This document shows, piece by piece, positions 47,865 through 57,085 of a stretch of 64,000 nt of DNA (positions are counted from its first letter, which is position 1; each line of letters starts with the position of its first letter). The notes beneath the pieces are model-generated. The model was not told the origin of the DNA. It saw nothing but the letters and a program-made list of their open reading frames with translations, and made no database searches. The DNA comes from Platerodrilus igneus. Taxonomy: Eukaryota; Arthropoda; Insecta; Coleoptera; Lycidae. The stretch is from positions 6,121,076 to 6,185,075 of the forward strand of contig JARFIW010001108.1 in NCBI GenBank assembly GCA_036346225.1, written 5' to 3'. The translations under genes were made by a program, and so were the position numbers.

Positions 47865-49758
47865 TTTAACAGTCTAATTTGTTCTAATAGTGTCAAATGT
47901 AATCTTTCGATTAATCCATTTGATTGCGGGCGATTTTCTGTTATAAAATGAATATTTATTTTATGGAGTTTTAGGGTATTTTGTATGGTTTCGTTCTTAA
48001 ATTCGCTTCCATTATCTAAAGTTATTGATTCAGGTGTACCGTAAAATGTAAAGTATTGTGAAAATTCTTGGATTACATCGATTCTGTTTTTGAAGTGATG
48101 GGTATCGCTTGGCCTACTTTGGTGAATGCGTCTACAATCGATAAAAAGTTTTGAGCTTCTTCTACCAAAGTGTCCGCATGTAATTTTTGAAAAGGTTTGT
48201 CGGGTGTTTTGGTTAACATTAAGGGTATTTTTGGTGGTAATCTGTCGTATTTTATTTTGTCACAACCACGATGGTTTGTTTTACCTTTGTGTTGATTTCG
48301 AATTACATCGTTTATTCCGTCTGGGTCATCTAAAGTTATTAATTTTTGTGTGGATCTGATAATCTCGGGTCCTGAATTATTAAATAGTCGTATATATAAT
48401 TCGGAAAATTTTTTGTACAAATGTACTGTGGTAAAATAAAAGTAAAAACTTTTTTTCTCTGGTATGTACTCTTTCAGAATTTTAATTATTTGCTCCTCGT
48501 TGTCATCTTTTGTTATTAGGATTTAATATGTTTTCAGTTGTCCGTTTTTGTATATTTTACAGGGTTTGGGGTTGGTTTAAAACTTCAGTAATTATAGATT
48601 GGTTTGGTTTTGTATGTATTGCTTCGTTTAGGATTTTAATTGCAATTTTTGATTCTTCGTTTTGTGTTGAATGGATGGTGTCTATTTCTTCTGGGTCTTC
48701 TCGTATCTCTATTTCGTCAACGTTTCCTACAACTGATTCTGTCTCTATTGCGTTGAGTTGTATTCTGTTCAATGCGTCTGTATTATCGTTATACATTCCC
48801 TTTTTGTATATGATCTCATAGTCATATTCTTCTAATCTATTCCCCATCTTTTTAATTTTGAGTTTGGTTTTTTGAGTTTACATAACCATACAACAGGTCT
48901 ATGGTCGGTGTATATGTAAAATTTTCTTCCATAAGGATATGGCCTAAAATATTTTGTTGCCCAAATTATGATTAAATAGTTCTTTCTCAATAGTGCTATA
49001 CTTTTGTTCCGTTTCATTTAGTGTTCTTGATGCGTAGCTGATTGGTTTATCTCTACCTACTTTTTCTTGGCTCAATACTGCGCCTAAAGCAACTTTATAT
49101 GCGTCGGTTGTCAATATAAATGGTTTTGAAAAATCAGGGTATTTTAATAAAAGGTGATTCGTAAGGATGCATTTAATTTTTTCTACTGTTTTAATGAATT
49201 CCGGTGTGGGTTCGATCTTATTACCTTTCTTTAAACAATTTGTTAATGGTTTGGTTTTTTGCACGTAACCTTTGATTAATTTTCGGTAATATCCGCTGAG
49301 TCCTAAAAATCTTTTTATTTCTATATTCGTTTTTGGTTAGGGGTAATTTAATACTGCATTTGTTTTGATTGGGTTTGGCATAACATCTTGTAGAGTTATT
49401 ATGTGTCCTAAAAATGCTGATTCCTTTTGTAAGAATTCGCTTTCGTCTAACTGAACATTAAAATGAGCTTTTCTTAAACGTTCGAAAACTTCCCTTAATC
49501 TATCGATATGTTCCGCGAGTAATGTTGAATATACGATTATATCGTCTAGCTATACAAGACATTTTTCGTTATGTATTCCTCTTGGAATATTATCCATAAC
49601 TCTCTGGAAAGTGGCGGGTGCGTTCTTTAATCCAAACGGCATGCGCTTGTATTCATAGTGTCCTCTAGGTGTACTAAATGCTGTTTTCTTGTGTCGTACT
49701 CGTCATTCTCCACTTGGTAATATCCTTAAGCGAGGTCTAATGTCGGAAAATATTGCTT
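47865..49758 (-). pseudogene. pol: Second errantivirus pol fragment (RT, RNase H, integrase)
   Basis: Homologous to 17,346-19,180 of the provirus in the same orientation, with both ends cut. It holds RT (catalytic region near 49,545, where the Tyr codon before LDD is a TAG stop), RNase H (FILTTDAYKVALGAVLSQ, then WATKYFRPYPYGRK and FYIYTDHRPVVWL) and the linker and integrase (VDAFTKVGQAIPI). About 95 bp of the integrase zinc-binding region is missing near 48,250. RNase H is complete in length here, unlike in the provirus. No LTR adjoins it. Confidence 0.85.
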
Positions 49759-51522
49759 TACGAAAATGAAATCAAACAAAGAAACAAGAAACATTTATGA
49801 ACAATCCTCTATATATTCAGAAACTTCTATTTTTTACGCACCTTATCTAAGTAATCTACTTCACACACAGATATAAATAACCCTTATAAAAGCAACTTAC
49901 TGCAAGGTTTAGAAAAAAAATGATCTTATCACTAGCATCGTATTAAAGCCTTGTTAATAATTAGAGAACAAAATATTTTAAGTGTCACAAAATTTTCTTT
50001 AAAATTTTTTATTGGATGAATGAAATATTATTATATTAACCCCTATCAATGTAGTTGATCAACGAGGTAGAACAAAAATTTTTGGTAAGGGTTAAAACGC
50101 CTCGAGCTCTGATTTCAAGATTGCTAAAATCAAATTATCCATATACAAATAATTTTTATACGCTAAATAAAAATGTATCCTAGCTTAATCTACTTAATAA
50201 TACTTAAATGTCTTTTTAGGTTACAAACAAACTTATACTTGCGGTTTGGATCGTCAAATTTTTGTTTATATTCCTCTTTATGACCACCTGTTTTTGTTTA
50301 TTTAAATATCGATTCCACTGGAATTAACTGCATTAAAAAGTTCCTGGTTTCAAAAATTTTAAAGCTCCATTTTAATTAATTTTTATCCGTCGAAGTATAC
50401 TATTTTAAAGATACTTTTACAGATTAAAGTGGCGTGAGACCTTGCACCAATATTATTTATATTTATACAATAAATCGACGTTGTGCTTCATCAAATAATT
50501 ATCTATCAATGATCGAATGTTTTATAACTTATATTCAAAACTTCAATGTTACATCTTGAACGAATTGCTCCTCATTTAAATTTTTCTTTATATAATAAAA
50601 TCTTAAATACGTCAGAGGTCTCGAATTTTCTGATTACATTCTGCAAGCATTAGTCATCGTATGATGCAACAGCCTACCGTAATTTTTCGTCCTCTATTTA
50701 ATGAGCTGGGTTTTAAAATTTACAGCGATCGTAAAGGTTTTCATTCTTTACTAGTAAATATAACCAACAGTTGTTATATCTCTCCTACAAACTTTTGTAA
50801 TATAAAACCATTAAAACTCGTTATTTTATATGGTTTTATAGACGACGGGTATTGTAATATTTCGCGAATTGAGCTTTTCATTCATACAAGATAATTACCT
50901 GTTAATTAAGTAAGTCTCTTAAACAGTGATTTGTTTAAGCAAATAGATGTAATATTTTCTTTTTGTTAACATAAATATAATTTATTCTAGAACCAACCCG
51001 AAATCTACTTCTTTAAAATAAAACTACTTTGCATTAAAACTCGCAATTGTGTTTTAACGTTTTGAATAAATAACGTTTATTGACCGATATTTTTAAAGAG
51101 AATAAATGAATTTACATTTTCGCAAAGTACAGATTTTGATGTTTCTGCCGGTTGGAGCTATTTGTTTTTCAAACAGCATATTACGTTTATTAAATGATAG
51201 ACGTCGAAGTTTTGTACTACTCTTAAAGTGGTTTTACGGTATTTATAAATGCATTAAAATCTTGTTTTAAAGGTACTGGAATAAATATTTACACACGGAT
51301 TTGAATGAATGCTTTATTTTCAAGGATTTTAAAGTTGGGCTTCGTTCTTAAATAGTATCCCACAACACTATATGTACTTAAAGCGTTTTATTTTACATGG
51401 GAATCTTCACTTGTATGTTAAAGAAATCTTATGAGAATATTATACAGAGTAACAGTTAAATATTGGGAAATTCTATTTTCGGGTCTGCTTTTTCACAAAA
51501 TGTGCTGCCCAATGACCTCTCC
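49759..51522. other. AT-rich noncoding stretch
   Basis: No gene recognised. An open plus-strand stretch at 50,661-50,894 (77 codons) has no known relative to my eye. No clear terminal repeats. Confidence 0.3.
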
Positions 51523-51597
51523 TTAGACTTTTATGCAAAGCCCAAATGATCATTTCAAATCGAGCTAGTAATTGAAAGATGAAAAATATAAGGTCTT
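51523..51597 (-). mobile_element. SINE copy 1, body part (continues at 56,418)
   Basis: Matches 56,752-56,826 (SINE copy 2). On the minus strand it follows the tRNA-like head, starting CCTTATATTTTTC and running to AAGTCTAAG. It is separated from its head by the copia element. Contains the left GTCTT duplication (51,593-51,597). Confidence 0.75.
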
Positions 51598-51898
51598 TGT
51601 TAGAATATTCGGCGGTTTCCTACACAATGGAATCGCATGATACACAGAATTAGATTTATTAGTGAACGTAATATGAGTAGCACAAAACTAACGGTTCCTA
51701 CGAGCATTATACAGATATGTGAATAACATAATATAAGTAATCAGATTAGTGTCTGCATTTAATACACAAAACATAGGAGCATCGTAACAACACGTCTATC
51801 GCTAAGCGCGCACTATCGAACACTGGTCAAGGGCAGGTAGAACGTGTGTCGCATGCCACACTTCATTGTCGTCTCGTAAAACGGGGTTCACTTCAACA
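51598..51898 (-). repeat. Copia 3' LTR
   Basis: 301 bp, identical by eye to 56,117-56,417. Confidence 0.95.
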
Positions 51899-52480
51899 CT
51901 TCCCTTGAGGCACACGCTACCGACACTAAACAATTGGATAAACCCAACAACTTGACGCATTCTTCAAACTTTCGACGTGGTAGTGCCTTCGTGAGCAAAT
52001 CAGCAAGCATTTCGTTGGTTGAAATATGTCGCAAATCGAATTGACCATTATACAAAGCTTCGCGTACAAAGTGGTAACGCACGTCAATGTGCTTACTTCG
52101 AGCATGGAATACGGGGTTTTCCGCTAATTTTATAGCACTCATGCTATCACAATGTACAGTTAGTCGCGAAAGACACTCGGAATCCAACTCGCACAAAAAT
52201 CTACGAAGGTAAATAGCCTCTTTCGATACTTCCGATAGCCCCATATATTCCGCCTCAGTGGACGAAAGAGCCACCGTTCGCTGCTTTTACATTCCCAAGT
52301 AACGGGACAACCAGACAATATGAACGAAAATCCGGTAAAGGATCTTCTGTCTACAGGACATCCAGCCCAATCAGCGTCAACAAAACCCTTAAGTGTTTCT
52401 TTATTCGACGTGTATATTAACCCAAGGTTCATAGTTCCCTTAAGGTATCTCAGGACTCGTTTCCCGCTTCCCAATGACAT
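51899..52480 (-). pseudogene. pol: Copia RNase H
   Basis: The frame at 52,160-52,480 has RVLRYLKGTMNLGL, then GFVDADWAGCPVDRRSFTGF. The frame at 51,888-52,274 has ALSSTEAEYMGLSE, IYLRRFLCEL and HIDVRYHFVREAL. These are the conserved blocks of copia RNase H. The frame change between them is at a T-run at 52,285-52,288. A second break lies at 52,463-52,465. Otherwise well conserved and of full length. Confidence 0.88.
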
Positions 52481-52571
52481 TTTCGAAAACAGTTATTGAA
52501 CTGACTAAGATAGCTGACGGCAAAACTTATATCGGGTCGAGTCGCTGCGGATAAGTAAGTCAAAGAGCCTA

Positions 52572-53723
52572 TTAGTTCCCTGTATGGTAGCTTTTCTCTT
52601 CTTCGGATGGCGGTTCGGTCGGCTGTGACAATTTCACGTTCGGATCAATCGGGGTGCTGACAGGATTACAATCAGTCATACCGAATCTGTCCAGACATTC
52701 AATTATATGATTTCTTTGATTTAACGAAACTTTACCGTCGGAACAAGAGAATTCAATTCCTAAACAGTAATTTATGCCTCCCATATCCTTTATTTCAAAC
52801 TTTTAGCTAACTTACGTTTCAGTTTTCTACAGATTCAGAATTTTTCGAAGCAATAATTATGTCGTCTACATAAAATGCAACAAGTAATAAGTCTTCCCTT
52901 CACCACTGCGGTATAAACAAGGGTCGGAATTAGTGGGTTTTATTCCGCATTCCACTAAGACTTTCGATAATTTTGAGTACCAGGTTCTGCCAGCCTGTTT
53001 CAAGCCGTATAAGGCCTTATTGAGTAGACATACTTTGTCACCTTTCCGTAATTCATTTAGCATGTCAGCTGCAGCTTCCCTCAAGTGAGGTTTTCCTTGT
53101 GAACATATGATTTCCAGTACCTTATTTAACTGTTTTGGTGGTTCCATGTAAATGGTTTCCTCAAGTTCACCGTTTAAATAGGCACAGGCAACATCTAATT
53201 GATGTAATTGCATGCCTCGATGTGCGGCAATTGCTGAAAGCAATCTTACCGAACCTAATCTCGCAACTGGTGCAAACGTATGGTTAAAGTGTATTCCGGG
53301 TTGCTGATCAAAGCCTTGGGCGACCAATCTAGCCTTTCTACGATCAAGCGCACCGTCACTTTTAAATTTATTTCGCAGAACAATTCTACTTCCAATTACA
53401 CGTTCGTTGCTAGGTCTATCAACTAAATTCCAAGTTTTACTTTTAATTATTGATGATATCTCGTCCGCCATTGCTCTGTACCAATCCTCAGAATCGGCTG
53501 AATTCAGAGCTTGTTTTATGCATATTTCGGAGTTTAACGACTGTTCGAATAACACTGAGTTTGAATTCGCCTCGGGAACCATGTGGTACAACTTTGCGGG
53601 TCGTCCTCTGAGTCCCGTTCGTTCTAGTCTGGGTCTTCCCGGACCTCTTACTAAAATCTGATTTTCAACTTCCGCAATAGGAGTGTCGTTTTCCTCAATA
53701 GGGTCATCCCAATGATAAAACAA
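52572..53723 (-). pseudogene. pol: Copia reverse transcriptase
   Basis: The frame at 52,866-53,723 contains WYRAMADEISSI, TWNLVDRP, RKARLVAQGFDQQPG, LDVACAYLNGELEE and LNKALYGLKQAGRTWY. The catalytic YVDD is encoded at about 52,865 in the neighbouring frame. The frame at 52,572-52,784 (GINYCLGIEFS, then CLDRFGMTDCNPVSTPID) is the RT end. Breaks at 52,896-52,898, 52,823-52,826, 52,797-52,799 and 52,592-52,595 all lie in homopolymers. Confidence 0.9.
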
Positions 53724-54676
53724 AGGGGGCTCGTCTCTGAGTTGTGTTTCAGAGTCGTTGTCCTCAATTTCAGGAAAAACATTAGTTGGCTCACGCCTAC
53801 CTTCCTCACTATTCGATTCGACGAACTTTATATCACGAGTCAGTTCAGTCTTTTGTTCAACTGGTAGCCATACTCTATATGCTTTTGATTCTTCGGAATA
53901 ACCTAAGAAAATACCTTCTTTTGCCCTTTTATCAAATTTTCCACGATTCGGGTTTCTATTCAGACAAAAACTTTACGTCCGAACTCTCTAAAGTAACTGA
54001 CATCTGGGGTTTTCCGGTGTATAATTCGTATGGAGTTTTCCCATTCAGACTACTGGTTGGTACACGGTTGCGTATATAATTAGCGGTATTAATCGCTTCA
54101 GCCCAAAAAGTATCGGGTAGGCCTGACTCCGTGAGCAGACAACGTGCGGTATCTAGTAGAGTGCGGTTTTCCTCTCCGCTGTTCCGTTTTGCTCCGGATT
54201 GTAGGGTATCGTCAAGCGCCTAACAATTCCGCGTTTATTCAACATAGAGTCGAATTCGTTATTATTAAATTCGGTACCATTGTCAGATTGAAAACATTTC
54301 ACTCGTTTGTCTTTTGGTTTTCTACTGTATTAATATATTGTTCAGTTATTTTCACTATTTCTGACTTTGAACTAGCAAATCGGACTTCACACCATCGTGA
54401 ATAATCGTCCGTGTAGGTTACAAAATACTTTGCTTTTCCATTAGATAAAACACGCATTGGTCCACAAACGTCTGTGTGAACTATTTGTAATAATTCCGTT
54501 TCTCTGTTCGATCGTTTGGGAAAAGGCGTTCTAGTCATTTTAGATACGGTACATGTGTCACAATTTGGGTAAACATTCCCGTCATCAAGTTTTAAGTTTA
54601 CACCTGTTAAGATTCCTTTGTTTACAGAATCGATTAAGCTTTTAAAATGTAAGTGTCCTAAGCGGCGGTGCCACAT
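53724..54676 (-). pseudogene. pol: Copia integrase
   Basis: The frame at 54,299-54,676 holds the zinc-binding WHRRLGHLHF with CDTCTVSK, and the first catalytic Asp in VHTDVCGPMRV. After a break at a T-run (54,318-54,321) the neighbouring frame encodes FQSDNGTEFNN with the second Asp and the NGTAER region with the Glu. Downstream the integrase tail runs to about 53,730 in mixed frames. Confidence 0.85.
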
Positions 54677-54807
54677 TAAAAGACTTCGCGCGGATGCCGT
54701 CGTAAGTTCATTTGTCGCTATATTAGAAATATTGTTAACTTCGCGAGCATAATATAAATCACCAATACGATCGGCTATCAGAGCGACAGTTCCGTCTTTA
54801 TGCGTAA

Positions 54808-56007
54808 CTATTGCACAATCGCGTTCAAAAGTACGTTAAATCCAGCGTCTGTGATTTTGCTAACAGACATAAGGTTTGTACGTAAGTCCGGTACATGCAA
54901 TGCATTATTTAAAACAATATCTTTGGACTCACCTTTCACGTTCGTAGTAAACGTTGCAATACCTTTTGCAGCGATGCTTGTGGAGGTGTCGTTAGCCAGA
55001 CTCAGGGAGCCATGTGAGTATTCCATGAGTTCTTTGAAGCTCTCAACATCCTTACATAGGTGCGACGTAGCGCCACTGTCCAAGCACCATTTCATGTCGT
55101 GGTTCGTAGCATTATTCGAAGCACTAGATTTACACATTTCAGACGATAGCAAACTCACTATTTTCTTAGCACTTTCACAATTATTTACTTTTGACTCACT
55201 GGCACTTCTGTTTTTATAGCATTCTGACGCCTTATGACCAACTTTTCTGCACTTGTGGCAACGAAATTTAAACGAATCTCTTGCAGTTAAATTTTCACTC
55301 TGAGAAACATTGCCGTTTTGCTTGTCATTTCCGTAAATTCTACTTTGATTACGTTGGTGATTAAATTTCTTGTTAACATACAGAGCGTTCTGCGAAGTAC
55401 TATTATTTCTAGCATCGCTTTCCTCGATAATTTTAACTCGAAGTGTATCAGGGGTTGGCAACTCATCCCTTGATTCGATAGCACATCTAAAATTTTCGAA
55501 GCTCGGCGGTAAGCTGTATAACAACATTATAGCAAGCAGATCAGCATTTATTTCAACGTTCATTTCCATTAATTTGTCGACAGCATCAAAAAATTTGTTT
55601 GTGTGTTGACGTATGTCGGAGCCTTCATTCATGCGCTGTAGTGTAAGTTGTTTAAGTAACGTAGCTTTTCTGGCAGGACCTTTCGATTGATATATATTCT
55701 CAAGTTTAATCCATACATCTCTAGAAGTATTACACCCTTTGATTTGTTTCAGTTCAGAAGGACATATTGATAATATTATTTCTGACTTAGCCTTAGCGTC
55801 ACCTTTAATCCAAGTTTCAATTTCACTTTTAGAGTTCACGACATCTTGTTCGTTTAGAACCGGTTTGGGGTTATCGCCGTTCACGTATAGCCAGGCATCA
55901 TGTTTTGTTAGCAACGCTTCCATCTGTATCTTCCATGTGTCGTAATTGCCTTTGTTCAACATTTCAAGACGTGATGCGTTTGCGAGATTCATCTTGTTTA
56001 TTGTCAA
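54808..56007 (-). CDS. gag: Copia gag-protease open frame
   Basis: A 399-codon frame starting MTINKMNLANASRLEMLNKG, which fits a copia gag start 110 bp inside the 5' LTR. Gag of the UBN2/DUF4219 type comes first (YDTWKIQMEALL, W(I/V)KLENIYQ). A CCHC zinc knuckle CHKCRKVGHKASEC follows at about residue 250, then the protease active site WCLDSGATSHLC at about residue 310. The frame ends within the protease region at a short A-run on the plus strand (54,837-54,840). The gag part looks intact. Confidence 0.88.
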   Translation of the reverse strand: MTINKMNLANASRLEMLNKGNYDTWKIQMEALLTKHDAWLYVNGDNPKPVLNEQDVVNSKSEIETWIKGDAKAKSEIILSICPSELKQIKGCNTSRDVWIKLENIYQSKGPARKATLLKQLTLQRMNEGSDIRQHTNKFFDAVDKLMEMNVEINADLLAIMLLYSLPPSFENFRCAIESRDELPTPDTLRVKIIEESDARNNSTSQNALYVNKKFNHQRNQSRIYGNDKQNGNVSQSENLTARDSFKFRCHKCRKVGHKASECYKNRSASESKVNNCESAKKIVSLLSSEMCKSSASNNATNHDMKWCLDSGATSHLCKDVESFKELMEYSHGSLSLANDTSTSIAAKGIATFTTNVKGESKDIVLNNALHVPDLRTNLMSVSKITDAGFNVLLNAIVQ

Positions 56008-56116
56008 TAACGAAAAGGAATTTCAATACTGCACACGTGCTTTATTACTTATCGGTTCGCGATGTAACTTAGCTGCCCGTAATTCAATTTAATTCTGGTT
56101 ACCTGGACACATAACC

Positions 56117-56417
56117 TGTTAGAATATTCGGCGGTTTCCTACACAATGGAATCGCATGATACACAGAATTAGATTTATTAGTGAACGTAATATGAGTAGC
56201 ACAAAACTAACGGTTCCTACGAGCATTATACAGATATGTGAATAACATAATATAAGTAATCAGATTAGTGTCTGCATTTAATACACAAAACATAGGAGCA
56301 TCGTAACAACACGTCTATCGCTAAGCGCGCACTATCGAACACTGGTCAAGGGCAGGTAGAACGTGTGTCGCATGCCACACTTCATTGTCGTCTCGTAAAA
56401 CGGGGTTCACTTCAACA
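56117..56417 (-). repeat. Copia 5' LTR
   Basis: 301 bp, TGTTAGAATA to CTTCAACA. Followed on the plus side by the GTCTT duplication, which is also the 3' end of the tRNA-like head. Confidence 0.95.
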
Positions 56418-56490
56418 GTCTTGGACAGGATTTGAACCTGTATCTTGGTTTTGCCGGAACCATGCGTTTACCAATTACGCCACCGAGACC
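56418..56490 (-). mobile_element. SINE copy 1, tRNA-like head
   Basis: Minus strand folds as a tRNA. The acceptor GTCTCGG pairs with CCAAGAC (6 of 7), the D-stem is GCGT/ACGC, the anticodon stem TGGTT/AACCA with loop CCGGCAA, and the T-stem ACAGG/CCTGT. An A-box-like TGGCGTAATTGG and a perfect B box GGTTCAAATCC are present. Position 33 is C rather than U, and the same head plus body occurs at 56,752-56,884. A tRNA-derived SINE is therefore more likely than a functional tRNA gene. Confidence 0.75.
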
Positions 56491-56751
56491 GATGACGACA
56501 ATTGGAAACTTTACAAATTTAAATCGTGTACACAACTATACACAAACCTAACTTTCAATTACGTTTGGCATTTTTGTCAATCATATCTGACATTGTCAAG
56601 TTTTTGACTTATGTCAGTTATAGACAGGAAGCTACGCTCAAAATTACGGCTATAAGCCAAGTATTAAATATATAAATATTTTAGGTAGTTAATTACACAA
56701 GGTAAGTTGATAAATACTATCGTATTACAGTGAATAAGATGAAATAATAAC
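56491..56751. other. Spacer between two SINE copies
   Basis: AT-rich, no feature recognised. Confidence 0.3.
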
Positions 56752-56884
56752 TTAGACTTTTTTATGCAAAGCCCAAATGATCGTTTTAAATCGAGCTAGT
56801 AATTGAAAGAATGAAAATATAAGGTCTTGAACAGGATTTAAACTTGCATCTCAGTTTTGCCGAAACTGTGCGTTTACCAATTGC
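56752..56884 (-). mobile_element. SINE copy 2
   Basis: Body 56,752-56,826 matches copy 1 body. The head (minus strand CAATTGGTAAACGC, then TTTCGGCAAAACTGAGAT and TTTAAATCCTGTTCAAGACC) matches copy 1 with a damaged B box. The 5' end of the head is cut near 56,884, where GCTCGCAGC of the adjoining LTR-like stretch begins. Confidence 0.75.
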
Positions 56885-57085
56885 TGCGAGCTTCCAGTTC
56901 CACGATTTGGGCGCCTATTATTGCTACGATCTCTGGGCTGCAACGGTTGCTTATAAACTTAAAAAGCCTCACGTTGAGTGCCATTATTGCTACGAAATCC
57001 GTTGCTGGGCGTCACTCAATGATACATAAAGCCCCACTTTCTGGGTGCTAAAAATTGCTACAAATTCAGGATCTTAAGACAAAAC
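56885..57085 (-). repeat. Three tandem PBS-like units
   Basis: On the minus strand three imperfect units of about 55-65 bp each contain TAGCAAT followed by a GGCGCCCAAxxxGTGG-like motif, at about 57,031-57,065, 56,968-56,995 and 56,900-56,925. The motif resembles the TGGCGCCCAACGTGGGGC primer site of Gypsy elements. Tandem multiplication is seen directly; the PBS reading is inference. Confidence 0.5.

Larger units (their letters stand above)
51598..56417 (-). mobile_element. Ty1/copia LTR retrotransposon, recent insertion
   Basis: LTRs at 51,598-51,898 and 56,117-56,417 are 301 bp each and read identically, TGTTAGAATA to CTTCAACA. The duplication GTCTT lies at 51,593-51,597 and 56,418-56,422. 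After the 5' LTR the minus strand reads GGTTATGTGTCCAGG, close to the initiator-tRNA-Met-type primer site of insect copia. A purine tract AAGGGAAG precedes the 3' LTR. Order gag, protease, integrase, RT, RNase H is diagnostic of copia. The frame is broken at homopolymers in at least eight places. Confidence 0.95.

Noticed and set aside
56417..56489. A functional tRNA gene on the minus strand
   Set aside because: It folds well, but position 33 is C, one acceptor pair is broken, and the head with the same downstream body is repeated at 56,752-56,884, so a SINE fits better.
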